Positions 6,728 to 15,122 of a stretch of 64,000 nt of DNA are shown one piece after another (the first letter of the stretch is position 1; each line of letters starts with the position of its first letter). The position numbers were made by a program, and so were the translations under genes. The notes beneath the pieces are model-generated. The model saw nothing but the letters and a program-made list of their open reading frames with translations, was not told where the DNA came from and did no database searches. This stretch comes from Segetibacter sp. 3557_3 (GTDB lineage: Bacteria; Bacteroidota; Bacteroidia; Chitinophagales; Chitinophagaceae): NCBI RefSeq assembly GCF_004354985.1, contig NZ_SMSK01000011.1, positions 124,001 through 188,000 on the forward strand, in the 5' to 3' direction.

Positions 6728-8899
6728 TTACAGTTTCACTTTGATCCCCCCATTTACAACAAAGCCTTCGGTATGTGTCCAGATTTCATCGAATGTGGGG
6801 TTATTGTGTAATCCACTGGCAACTGCCTTATAGCGGCTCTGGCGGGTATCGGTAAAGTTTTCGAAGTTGATGTACAAAGAAAACTTGTTGAAGATTTTTT
6901 CTGCCATAAAGCCGAACACCGAAAAAGGAACTGTTTGGCTGCCATCGCTCAGGTATTGTCTGCCCGTGAAGTATCCCTCCAACCCCAGTTTGAGTTTGCC
7001 TTCTCTTTCATAGATGAGAGCGCTGTTTAGCTTGGTTCGGGGTACAAGCGGTAAGTATTGATTCAGGGTGCGGTATTTTCCTTTAGCATCTGTTAGTGTA
7101 TACCCCAGGAATAGTTTGAAGTTTTCCCTAAAGATGATACGTGCATTGGTTTCGAAACCTGCACTAACAACGGGATCGCTGGCGTTTGCAAAACTATAGT
7201 TCCAGCCGGTATTGCCTGTTAATACGAGGGGATCATTGATGAGGGTGTAAAAGAACATATGGTTTAAAGAAAAGCTGAGATTTTCACCTATCTCAGTCTT
7301 GAAGTTGATGTCGGCTGTTCCACCATAACTCTTTTCTGATCTCACGTTATCTAGTTGCAGAACCTGGCGGTACTGTAAGGTTTCCGTTTCCTGGGTAAAC
7401 AACGTTGGCGTTTTATATCCCATCCCTGCTCCAATACGCGATGACCACTTTTCATTATAATTAAACAATACAGATATCCGAGGTAGAACAAAATATTCGT
7501 TATTGGAATAGACCCTATTAGTATAGTTCACATCATCAAGCCGCAGCCCGGCCTCTACTTTTACATGTTCATTCAGGTCACGGGTGTACTGGGCATATAC
7601 TCCCGCTGTAGTCGTCTTAATATCCCTTGCAGTGGGGTTAAGCTTCTCCTTGAATTTATTGATTAAGAGGTTGGCCCCCAGAACAAAAACCTGTTTGCCC
7701 GTACCTGCTACATACGAAATGTCTGTGAAAGCAGTATGATCAACCCCGGAAAACCGGTATGCAGGAAGGTCTATGCTGCGATCAAAAATGCTAAAGCTTT
7801 GTTTTGCAACCACTCGTTTGTTTTCACCTAACCTGCTCTCCAGATCGAAGGTGCTGATGTTGCGGAGCGTCTTGTTTCTTTCGAAATATTGGTGGTCCTG
7901 ATCTGCCTTCTCGCGGATTACGACGATATCACCGCCGGTTCTGCTGCCCCGGGTAAAACTGTTTCCGATAGCGATTGTCGTATGCTCCCCGGGGTATAGG
8001 AATAACTTTGGGTGAATGGTAAATTCATCAGAAATCGGTACTTCGGTAAAATCATCTTTGTCGACATCATAGGGATTTTGATGATTATATAAGCCGAGCA
8101 CCGTAAAGCCTGCTTTTTTGCCCCGGCCTGAGACAAAGGCACCAACATTACTTTGGCCGATATTTGATTGATTTAAGATAAAGCTGTACTCCGGGGTAAG
8201 TTTTGGTGTTTTTGAAATGAAGTTTACAACTCCGGCAATGGCACCTCCGCCAAACAAGGTTGAAGCAGGACCTTTGATGATTTCAACTTGTTTCAGATCC
8301 AGCGGTGGGATCTCTAATACACTAAGTCCGCTGGAGAAATTTCCAAAGTTCGCAAAGCCGTCTTTGAGCAGTTGCGTATACCTGCCATCCAATCCTTGTA
8401 TCCTGATATTGGCATTACCCGTTGTAGCCGATGTTTGCTGTACCTGTATGCCGGTGCTTTCATGAAGGATCATGGCCACGTTCGCGGGACGCATATTGGT
8501 TTTTTCATCGATCTCTTCCAGCTCAATGGTCTCTACCCGGGTAGGTGTATTAAGAATGGTTCTACTGGTGCGTGTTGATTGCACAATAACTTCTTCCAGT
8601 TCCTCTTCAGCTCCTTCCAGGACGATAACGAGACCGTGTGCCGATAAGGGAACCGTTATCCGGGTTTCTTTCTCCTGGTAACCCACCGACGATGTTGTTA
8701 AAGTGTACCTGCCATTTGAAGACAAATACAACATTGCAAAACCGGTACTGTCGCTTACTGCACCTTTGCCACTGCCTTTCACAATAACAGTCGCCAGGAG
8801 TGGTACATTAGCTTCATTAACTACTTTAATCCTGAGTTGTTGTTGTGCATAAGAACAGGTGCCTGCAAGTATTAAGGTTAAGAAGAACAGTAAGCGCAT
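6728..8899 (-). CDS. TonB-dependent outer membrane receptor
   Basis: A 723-residue outer-membrane protein. It has a signal peptide (residues 1-18), a carboxypeptidase-regulatory-like beta domain (about 22-100, VTVPL..VLEGAEEELEEVIV), a plug domain (about 115-230, with NIRIQGLDGRYTQLLKDG and VEIIKGPASTLFGGGAIAG) and a beta-barrel ending in the aromatic/hydrophobic tail VNGGIKVKL. Such receptors take up siderophores, metal complexes or sugars using TonB energy. The short single N-terminal extension and the lack of a SusD partner distinguish it from SusC proteins. The substrate cannot be read from the sequence. Next upstream on the same strand is an arsM remnant, but that gives no firm functional link. 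Confidence 0.92.
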   Translation of the reverse strand: MRLLFFLTLILAGTCSYAQQQLRIKVVNEANVPLLATVIVKGSGKGAVSDSTGFAMLYLSSNGRYTLTTSSVGYQEKETRITVPLSAHGLVIVLEGAEEELEEVIVQSTRTSRTILNTPTRVETIELEEIDEKTNMRPANVAMILHESTGIQVQQTSATTGNANIRIQGLDGRYTQLLKDGFANFGNFSSGLSVLEIPPLDLKQVEIIKGPASTLFGGGAIAGVVNFISKTPKLTPEYSFILNQSNIGQSNVGAFVSGRGKKAGFTVLGLYNHQNPYDVDKDDFTEVPISDEFTIHPKLFLYPGEHTTIAIGNSFTRGSRTGGDIVVIREKADQDHQYFERNKTLRNISTFDLESRLGENKRVVAKQSFSIFDRSIDLPAYRFSGVDHTAFTDISYVAGTGKQVFVLGANLLINKFKEKLNPTARDIKTTTAGVYAQYTRDLNEHVKVEAGLRLDDVNYTNRVYSNNEYFVLPRISVLFNYNEKWSSRIGAGMGYKTPTLFTQETETLQYRQVLQLDNVRSEKSYGGTADINFKTEIGENLSFSLNHMFFYTLINDPLVLTGNTGWNYSFANASDPVVSAGFETNARIIFRENFKLFLGYTLTDAKGKYRTLNQYLPLVPRTKLNSALIYEREGKLKLGLEGYFTGRQYLSDGSQTVPFSVFGFMAEKIFNKFSLYINFENFTDTRQSRYKAVASGLHNNPTFDEIWTHTEGFVVNGGIKVKL

Positions 8900-9179
8900 A
8901 GTTGAAAGCGAAATTTTGGGTGAATAAACTGCACCAAATCACCGGACCTGATGGTGTGCTATGCAACAAGCCGTTTGCTCATTACAACAATGCAACAAGA
9001 TAGGTCAGCGCCCGACATTCCATTCGCATCGGTGCAATCTTTCTTTCCTGCCAGTTGATCCAAGCCCCAATTTGACTATGGTACTTTCTTTCCTATACTG
9101 CTTAAGCAATAACGCCTATCGTTCGCTGCTGATATGGAGATACCAGGGTCTGAAACTTGGGAGTTCCATGGCGCCAGGC

Positions 9180-9500
9180 TTAGCTACAGCAGTTGGGACC
9201 ACAGCAGGCAGCTTTTTGTACCGCGGGCTTAACCGCAAAAACGGTGATACTATAAATACCTGTACCCGATTGTTCAAATGCACTTATTTCTTCCTGCGAT
9301 AAGTACCGGCTCAAGATGTCACCTGGTATTGCAATCGGTTTTGACTTTTGAACGGTGATGTCGGTGAACCCATTGTTTTTGATTAATTGGAGGTACTCGC
9401 TTTGCTGTATGGCGCCCGCTACACAACCTGCATACATCTCTGCCGCCTGTTGTATTTTTTCCGGCAATTCACCCGATAAAACAATATCCGAAATACTAAA
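9180..9500 (-). pseudogene. 3' remnant of an arsenite methyltransferase (ArsM-like) gene
   Basis: The reading frame encodes about 106 residues that look like the C-terminal third of arsenite S-adenosylmethyltransferase. It reads FSISDIVLSGELPEKI, then MYAGCVAGAIQQSEYL, then NNGFTDITVQKSKPI, and ends in the Cys-rich tail CCGPNCCS. The SAM-binding N-terminal two thirds (about 160 residues, including the catalytic cysteines) are absent. Upstream the same frame continues for about 19 codons of unrelated sequence to a stop at 9558-9560. No suitable start codon with a ribosome binding site is present. It is most likely a decayed gene end left by a deletion or rearrangement with a breakpoint near 9500-9560. 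Confidence 0.75.
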
Positions 9501-9607
9501 GGAAGATCCGAAGCCGTAATAACAGGTAAACGATAAGGGAAGGATCTGATTGGATTTTCAGAAACAAAACAAAACAGTTGTATGAGAATCCGAATAGCAT
9601 ATAGGCG

Positions 9608-9654
9608 GTAAACGAAAACGCCCTTCACAATTGTTACAATTATGAAGGGCGTTT
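9608..9654 (-). terminator. Strong terminator after the tRNA-like RNA
   Basis: A 12-bp stem AAACGCCCTTCA / TGAAGGGCGTTT (9616-9627 and 9643-9654), with further pairing inside the loop, is followed on the minus strand by TTTTCGTTT. It starts 6 bases after the 3' end of the tRNA-like domain and separates it from the arsM remnant. Confidence 0.8.
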
Positions 9655-9660
9655 ATCAGC

Positions 9661-9831
9661 TGTAGGGGGAGGGGTCGAACCTCCACGAGGCAGTTAGCTG
9701 TAGCGCAAAGTTCAGTGGTCGACCCTGGTCGCTTTAATATTGCTATTAGAGCGGCTCTACACTACGTTTATCCTGTGATCCTCACCCCCGAGACAAGAGG
9801 GCATGTCTGCCAAAAGTTTCATCACCCCACA
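9661..9831 (-). ncRNA. Candidate structured RNA with tRNA(Asp)-like cloverleaf and about 100-nt variable region
   Basis: Reading the minus strand, cloverleaf elements follow without gaps. The acceptor strand is TGTGGGG (9831-9825), then TG, then a 3-bp D stem ATG/CAT whose loop contains GGCAGA. The anticodon-like arm is CCCTC-TTGTCTC-GGGGG (9801-9785), which would present GTC. A variable region of 100 nt (9784-9685) is closed by TGAGG/CCTCG. The T arm is GGAGG-TTCGACC-CCTCC (9684-9668), and the acceptor 3' strand CCCTACA (9667-9661) pairs with the first with one G-U. The next base is G. Anticodon GUC, C38 and discriminator G73 are known tRNA-Asp identity bases. Against a working tRNA are the U1-A72 end, the 3-bp D stem, U37 and the huge insert. 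It does not match tmRNA, SRP RNA, RNase P RNA or 6S RNA as I know them. Confidence 0.45.
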
Positions 9832-9899
9832 GTATCCAGGCCTTGTGCCTGTTTGAATGATTTGATAATGCAATATTAAAGCAAATGGCCGTTATGTTG

Positions 9900-9907
9900 C
9901 AAATCTA
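9900..9907 (-). promoter_or_regulatory. Likely -7 box for the tRNA-like RNA
   Basis: The minus strand reads TAGATTTG, a full match to the Bacteroidota -7 consensus TAnnTTTG. Transcription would start near 9893 and run through the tRNA-like domain to the terminator at 9616-9654, giving an RNA of about 280 nt. I see no convincing -33 TTG at the usual spacing. Confidence 0.4.
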
Positions 9908-9993
9908 TCAAGATAAATTTTTAAAGTTTCGAAATTTTCCAAATATTTGCTTTAAGTCTTAGAGACCATGTAACAATAATAACTTATCGGGCA

Positions 9994-10461
9994 ATGAAAT
10001 TAAATCTTGACAAACTGGATTACCAGATCATCTATGAGATGATGGAAACCGCTGAAATTTCTTATGCCGACCTGGGCAAAAAGCTATTTGTTTCCGGTGG
10101 TACCATCCATGTAAGGATAAAAAAGTTACAGGAAGCAGGTATAGTAAAAGGTACAAGAATGAACGTCGACTTAAAAGCGCTTGGTTACGATGTCATTGCA
10201 TTTATCGGCATCTATCTTGAGAAAAGTTCGCTGTACGACAGCGTTTTGAAGGAATTGCACAAAATTCCGCAAATCGTCCGGTTGAACTACACTACCGGTA
10301 ATTACAGCATGTTTGCTGAGATCGTTTGTAAGGATATCAACCAGCTACGTTATGTTTTGCACGATGAGCTTCAGAAGATCAGGGGGATAGAAAGAACGGA
10401 AACATTCATTTCCCTACAGGAGAGTTTCAACCGAAACGTAGTCGTTACCGACCAGGGTTGA
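9994..10461 (+). CDS. Lrp/AsnC family transcriptional regulator
   Basis: A 155-residue cytoplasmic regulator. The N-terminal helix-turn-helix (residues 5-60) reads LDKLDYQIIYEMMETAEISYADLGKKL and TIHVRIKKLQEAGIVKG. The C-terminal RAM/AsnC ligand domain (about 65-150) has YDVIAFIGIYLEK and VRLNYTTGNYSMFAEIVCKD, including the conserved G-x-Y/D ligand-loop region. Such proteins assemble into octamers and respond to amino acids. The gene stands alone with flanking gaps, so its targets are not evident. Confidence 0.92.
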   Translation: MKLNLDKLDYQIIYEMMETAEISYADLGKKLFVSGGTIHVRIKKLQEAGIVKGTRMNVDLKALGYDVIAFIGIYLEKSSLYDSVLKELHKIPQIVRLNYTTGNYSMFAEIVCKDINQLRYVLHDELQKIRGIERTETFISLQESFNRNVVVTDQG

Positions 10462-10800
10462 TGTTTAAATAAAAATCTTACCCTTGAAATTGAGTATGTA
10501 GCGTAGAAGTGGATATTTATGGAGGAAGGATGTTTGTTTTAAACCGCGCTGGCAGTTTTACAATAGTATGGACATCCTGATACCGGGGATCTTTGTTTTA
10601 GTGTTTTTGAAAAGTGAATGCATGTGCCGAAATCATACTCACCATTCCTGGCGTAGTGCCAGTACGGGATTGTGCGTGATAATATCCCGGTTTTCTTCGG
10701 CCGGTGACCAACAACCGGGTTGAGGTTTCGTACACCAGGCAAAAACGGAGGCCTGCTCCAACTAGAACTGCGGATGGATGTTGAGACGTTTGGGCTGTTC
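10462..10800. other. Gene-free interval, possible gene debris
   Basis: These 339 bases separate the Lrp gene from the glycosyltransferase. No intact gene is visible. On the minus strand, 10698-10639 would read EENRDIITHNPVLALRQEW and stop. That resembles the NPV-x-ALR end of FtsX/MacB-type permeases, but it is too short to be sure. Confidence 0.35.
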
Positions 10801-11949
10801 CTATTTTACCGTCCTGCCTTTCCACTGGTACGTTCCAAATTTGCCCAGCCAGCCCGCAATTACCGTATATAAAATGTGAAAAGGCTGCATCACAGGAAAC
10901 CACCACAACATGCTCCGTTCATTAAAAAATCTTGCAACAGGTAGCATAAACCGGAGTTCAATAATCGTTTTACACACGATCAACAGGAGCCAATACCAGA
11001 TTGCAACAGGAACCCAAAGTGCAAGTATTGGCAGTAATACCAGCGACAAATTAAAAAGGTATACCGAAACCAGAACCCAGAAGATGCGTTTGTCCTCATA
11101 ACTTTCTGCTTTACTTGCCCAGCGAATCCTTTGGTTTAGAAAGCTGGTCCAGTCTGGCATTGGCAGGGTTTCCGTAATTACTTCGTCGGAAAGCAGGAAT
11201 CTCACCTGCCTGGGATGTTTTAAGAAGATCTTATGCATCAACAACATGTCGTCCCCACTTGCAATATCATCTATCCCTGCAAACTTCCCTGCCTCATTGA
11301 AAACGGCTTTGCTATAAGCCAGGTTGGCGCCATTGCACATACTGTGAAAACGATTGTTTACCGAAGCTGCAGTAATGCCCTGAAGGCTTATGAAATCAAG
11401 ACACTGGAAAATCGAGATAAACGAACCCGTATTGGTAAACTTAACAGGTGCAGCAATAAACACCGCGTTGCGTTCCTTCCTGAAGCCATCAAAAGATCGC
11501 AACCAGTTCGGGCGTACTTTACAGTCTGCATCCGTGGTAACGATCCAATCTCCCGCGGCTTTTTCTATTGCCAACTCGATGGCTTTTTTTTTATAGGAGT
11601 TCAATTTACCGGCAGGCAAAAGCTCTTCGAGATTGAAGAGGCGAAGGTTTGTATGCCGTTGTTGGTATTGCACGATGATTTCAGCAGTACGATCAGTACT
11701 ATGGTCATCGATGACAATCACTTCGTAAAGGTCTGGCGGGTAGTTCTGCGTTAAAACAGACTCCAGGCACGCGCCAATCTGTTCCTCTTCATTGCGGGCG
11801 GGAATAATGATGGAAAATGAAGTAGTTGGTTTTATGCCTTTGTTTACAGCAAAAGGCTTAACCTCCAGGAACCAGCGACGATAGTTCTCAATTAGGGTTG
11901 CATAACCACCAAGAAGTAGTGCGATCAGTAGTAACAGTAGCCAGGTCAT
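10801..11949 (-). CDS. Family 2 glycosyltransferase, membrane-bound
   Basis: A 382-residue protein with an N-terminal membrane helix (residues 2-20), a GT-A domain and three to four C-terminal membrane segments (about 285-375). GT2 motifs are clear: SIIIPARNEEEQIGACLES, the nucleotide-binding VIVIDDHSTD, the metal-binding VTTDADCKV, the acceptor block SGDDMLL and the closing QRIRW. This layout matches processive or lipid-linked glycosyltransferases that build cell-surface glycans. The gene stands alone, and its donor and acceptor sugars cannot be predicted. Confidence 0.9.
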   Translation of the reverse strand: MTWLLLLLIALLLGGYATLIENYRRWFLEVKPFAVNKGIKPTTSFSIIIPARNEEEQIGACLESVLTQNYPPDLYEVIVIDDHSTDRTAEIIVQYQQRHTNLRLFNLEELLPAGKLNSYKKKAIELAIEKAAGDWIVTTDADCKVRPNWLRSFDGFRKERNAVFIAAPVKFTNTGSFISIFQCLDFISLQGITAASVNNRFHSMCNGANLAYSKAVFNEAGKFAGIDDIASGDDMLLMHKIFLKHPRQVRFLLSDEVITETLPMPDWTSFLNQRIRWASKAESYEDKRIFWVLVSVYLFNLSLVLLPILALWVPVAIWYWLLLIVCKTIIELRFMLPVARFFNERSMLWWFPVMQPFHILYTVIAGWLGKFGTYQWKGRTVK

Positions 11950-12111
11950 TCAAAGCAAAGAAAACAACTATTGATCATTCAAGTTCGTTAAGTTGAGCAG
12001 TTTGTTAAATTGATCTGCCCCTTTGTACTTCGCTGTAAAAGGTAAAGCAACGGTTTGCCAGAAGATTAACCCGGTTGAGATCCGGGAAATCGCTTAAGTA
12101 AAGGATTTTGA

Positions 12112-12924
12112 CTAGTCATTAAACAGTTCTGCAATAACGGGAGTGTGCCATTCACGCAATAGGTCATGCCCTGCTTCAATAATCTTCACGCTTGCATATT
12201 GTTCGATCTTTTTCAGGAAGTGCTGGCCGCTGGCATAGTGGATAATTCGGTCGAAGCTGCCAAACAGCATTCGCACTTTGATATCATGTTTTGGGATAAC
12301 CTTCTTCAGCCGGTACAACTGAGGCTTGAAGTTTTTCATGATCCGCCATCTACGATACAAGGCTATTCGCTGAGGTTTATCTTCGAAATAATAGTCAACA
12401 AAACTTGCAAGGTTCTTGGTGATTACCCGGCTTTTTTCAAGTAAGTGTACCATGCTAAGAAACCAGCCCGGGTGATGCACGGTATAGTCGAAAAGCCTGC
12501 TGCCTGCCCATGTTTGGGTTGTAAACCATAACCACGATTTATACTTCAGGCCATCAGGGGCAAGCAAAACCACCCTTTCGATTTCATCAGGGAGCATTTG
12601 GGTAAGGTGCAAAGCAATACGACCACCCATACTAAAACCAAGAAGCGATATCTTATGGCCTTCTTTATTTAAGCTCCGCCTGATACCTTGTACAATCTGA
12701 ACGAGGTCATCCGGTTCAAAATCAGGGTGATCCCATTTAGTAAAACCGTGGAAAGGAGCGTCCAGTGCTACAATCGTATACCGGGTACCTAAAGCCTTGG
12801 CGAGGAAACCAAACGTATAACTGTCGCGTCCATAGCCATGAAAGCAAAACAGCAATTTTGGCCCGTTGCCAAAAACGCGGTAGTGAAATGAAGATGTATT
12901 ATGTGTAAAAAATCGATCCTGCAT
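12112..12924 (-). CDS. Alpha/beta hydrolase
   Basis: A 270-residue soluble hydrolase. The oxyanion-hole motif HGYGRDS, the nucleophile elbow LLGFSMGGRIAL (Ser), the acid FGSFDRIIHY (Asp) and the catalytic EAGHDLL (His) are all present in the usual order. The family includes esterases, lipases and C-C hydrolases, and the substrate cannot be inferred. It has no signal peptide. The gene is on the minus strand with gaps of over 160 bases on both sides, so it is probably transcribed alone. Confidence 0.88.
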   Translation of the reverse strand: MQDRFFTHNTSSFHYRVFGNGPKLLFCFHGYGRDSYTFGFLAKALGTRYTIVALDAPFHGFTKWDHPDFEPDDLVQIVQGIRRSLNKEGHKISLLGFSMGGRIALHLTQMLPDEIERVVLLAPDGLKYKSWLWFTTQTWAGSRLFDYTVHHPGWFLSMVHLLEKSRVITKNLASFVDYYFEDKPQRIALYRRWRIMKNFKPQLYRLKKVIPKHDIKVRMLFGSFDRIIHYASGQHFLKKIEQYASVKIIEAGHDLLREWHTPVIAELFND

Positions 12925-13294
12925 TAAAGCGTTATGTTATCGGCCCACATTAACAAAAGATGTGCCCCAACTATTTTCCATAACAGGCACCAGGCACTTC
13001 CTTTAGCAATAATACAATGGGTTTTCGCCTTTACAAGAAAAGACCTGGGCGAAGGCATTTCCCTGTTACTGCAATCTAGGCCTGAGCCCGTAATGCATCA
13101 AAGCAGCTTGTATACTTGAAAATGATAAACGATTTTCAGGGAACCCGCTTCAAAAATGTAAACCACAGCTAATGAGGTGAGCGGCCATAGGAACGATTAG
13201 GTAGATGAACTAACCTGCCTAAAGCAATCTAAACGAGGCGGATCAACCGCAGCTTTGATTGTCCTAAGCGACTCAGCTGTTTAAAAGATTGTTA
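12925..13294. other. Gene-free interval
   Basis: These 370 bases lie upstream of the alpha/beta hydrolase and downstream of the radical SAM gene. I see no gene, no terminator and no repeat that I can support. A weak palindrome GAAAAT ... ATTTTC occurs at about 13118-13137. Confidence 0.4.
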
Positions 13295-14326
13295 TTAATC
13301 TTCCCAAACCTTCAGCCCTTCGCTACAATTTGCACAGATGTCGATATTCTGCCTGCTTGTCATGATTTCTTTTCGAAACTGTTTATAGTTGTCGTTGTTC
13401 CAAACCTCTTTAAAAGTTTGCACCTGCAGGTTTCCCAACTGATGGCTTGCATCTTTGTCGAAACAGCAGGGTACGACAAGTCCGTCCCATGATATTACAT
13501 TTCCCTGCCACAGTTTCCAGCAGTGATTGCCCATACCGCTCTTCGACTTCATCTTGCCATTCTTACCCTTTCGATAACGACTGTACTTTTCAATACTCGG
13601 AATAAGTTGGTTCGGGTCATTTTCGTAATCATAAACCTGGGCGGTTTTAAACCGAACCTGGTCGACACCAACCTCTTTTGCAAGTTGTTTAATGTCTTCA
13701 ATCTGGTGTTCGTTATGTTTTACTACCAGGAATTGGAAGAACACAAATGGCGTTTTGCTGTTCAGTTCCTTCTTCCACTTTACAATGTTCTTTGCGCCCT
13801 CGATTACTTTTTCAAGTTTCCCTCCCACGCGGTACTGCTTATAGGTATCCTGGGTAGTGCCATCAATAGAAATAATCAGCCGGTCAAGACCGCTCTCAAC
13901 GGTTTTTTTTGCATTTGCATCATTAAGATAATGGGCATTGGTGCTTGTAGCTGTATAGATCCCTTTGTCAGAAGCATACTTAACCATGTCGAGAAAATCC
14001 GGGTTGAGGTAAGGTTCACCCTGAAAGTAGAAAATAAGGTAGGTGAGTTCTTTATGGATATCATCAATCGTGCGACGAAAGAAGTCCTGTTTGAGCATCC
14101 CGGTTGGCCGGGTAAAGGCGCGTAAGCCACTGGGGCATTCCGGGCACCTGAGGTTACAGGACGTTGTGGGCTCAAAAGAAACAGAGATTGGATAACCCCA
14201 CTGGATGGGTTTACCAAGCAGCCTGCTCAAACGGTAACTCGACAATACTTTCAAGGCATTCCATGCTCTTGCCGGGGTAAGCTTTGAGATATAATTGAGG
14301 CTATCGTTTAAGTTGAAATACATCAT
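13295..14326 (-). CDS. Radical SAM / SPASM domain protein
   Basis: A 343-residue protein. The radical SAM cluster motif is SFEPTTSCNLRCPECP (CxxxCxxC, about residues 57-64), followed by a partial TIM barrel with YFQGEPYLNP and RLIISIDGTTQDTY. The C-terminal SPASM region has CWKLW, VPCCFD and CANC cysteines for an auxiliary Fe-S cluster. This subgroup includes peptide-modifying and sugar-modifying enzymes. No small precursor peptide gene is visible nearby, so the substrate stays open. The first Met (14326) is directly followed by a second; either may be used. Confidence 0.9.
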   Translation of the reverse strand: MMYFNLNDSLNYISKLTPARAWNALKVLSSYRLSRLLGKPIQWGYPISVSFEPTTSCNLRCPECPSGLRAFTRPTGMLKQDFFRRTIDDIHKELTYLIFYFQGEPYLNPDFLDMVKYASDKGIYTATSTNAHYLNDANAKKTVESGLDRLIISIDGTTQDTYKQYRVGGKLEKVIEGAKNIVKWKKELNSKTPFVFFQFLVVKHNEHQIEDIKQLAKEVGVDQVRFKTAQVYDYENDPNQLIPSIEKYSRYRKGKNGKMKSKSGMGNHCWKLWQGNVISWDGLVVPCCFDKDASHQLGNLQVQTFKEVWNNDNYKQFRKEIMTSRQNIDICANCSEGLKVWED

Positions 14327-14417
14327 AAGAACGGTAAAATTAAGCTTCCCTGATTACAATATTGGTTTGGGACGATCTTAGGCGGCAAATTCCTCACCAA
14401 TGTTCATTTCGGCCGGC

Positions 14418-14445
14418 TTGTATAATGTCAAATAGGGTATTTTTG
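14418..14445 (+). promoter_or_regulatory. Bacteroidota-type promoter for the 14463 gene
   Basis: A -33 TTG at 14418-14420 and a -7 box TATTTTTG at 14438-14445 are separated by 17 bases. Both match the primary sigma consensus of the phylum (TTG / TAnnTTTG). The start codon at 14463 follows 17 bases after the -7 box, giving a very short leader. Confidence 0.55.
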
Positions 14446-14462
14446 TCATTCAACCGTTTATT

Positions 14463-14990
14463 ATGGCCATCGATACCAAACAACTGGAATTAAACATCAA
14501 CCTTCATGCGCTCCAGCCGGGTTTTCTTAATTCTGAGTTGCATTATGTAATCGCTTCTGCTGAGAATAATTTCCGCTTTGCGGGTCTGGACGATGAGCCG
14601 GCGGTCGATGAAGAAAAGTTCTACTGCTTTCTAACCGAAGAAGAACTTTTTATTCCGGCAGGCAATATGACCCTTCCCGAAAGTTATGTTTTGCGAAAGG
14701 AACCCGCTTACCCTGTCGTGCAAACAGCAGAAGATTTCGAGTCCATCATCGCCAACTTGCCAAAACGCGGAGTTGCCAAAGCAATCCGGAAGTTCTCAAC
14801 TGCAGACATTGAGGAGCTTCGAACCCGGTTAACCGAAAAATATGGAACACTGGATTGCCATGTCGTAAAAAGCGGGGAAGGTCAGCACCTGTTGTTTGTA
14901 ATCAATACCATTATCGACATCTCGATTGCTGCAAACATGGTTTACTTCCGGTACCGTAACCAGTTTGGCGACGAGCACCCGCTTGTCTAA
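14463..14990 (+). CDS. Conserved-type protein of unknown function, DUF3822-like shape not assigned
   Basis: A 175-residue soluble, acidic protein that I do not recognise. The N-terminal half is mixed alpha/beta; the middle contains DFESIIANLPKRGVAKAIRKFSTADIEELRTRL, likely two helices. The C-terminal third (HVVKSGEGQHLLFVINTIIDISIAAN) looks like a beta hairpin packed with a helix. It has no signal peptide, no membrane segment and no obvious catalytic motif. It has its own promoter-like sequence just upstream and normal codon use for the window, so I take it as a real gene of unknown role. Confidence 0.7.
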   Translation: MAIDTKQLELNINLHALQPGFLNSELHYVIASAENNFRFAGLDDEPAVDEEKFYCFLTEEELFIPAGNMTLPESYVLRKEPAYPVVQTAEDFESIIANLPKRGVAKAIRKFSTADIEELRTRLTEKYGTLDCHVVKSGEGQHLLFVINTIIDISIAANMVYFRYRNQFGDEHPLV

Positions 14991-15122
14991 CCCCAGGCCA
15001 AAGCATTTGCAATTCTTTTTTGGGCGCGCCGTGTCTCTCGTGAGCGAGCTGCTATCTGGGGTTATCGTGCTATCCAGGCGCAAGGCTGTTTCTGCGTAAC
15101 TAATTTATGGCGAGCTAAGCAC

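Noticed and set aside
9661-9831. tRNA-like RNA as tmRNA
   Set aside because: It is half the usual length, lacks the GGGGxTG 5' end with the conserved TTCGAC block, and shows no tag frame ending in Leu/Val-Ala-Ala.
13295-14326. Radical SAM/SPASM gene as part of a peptide natural-product cluster
   Set aside because: No short precursor gene, protease or exporter lies next to it.
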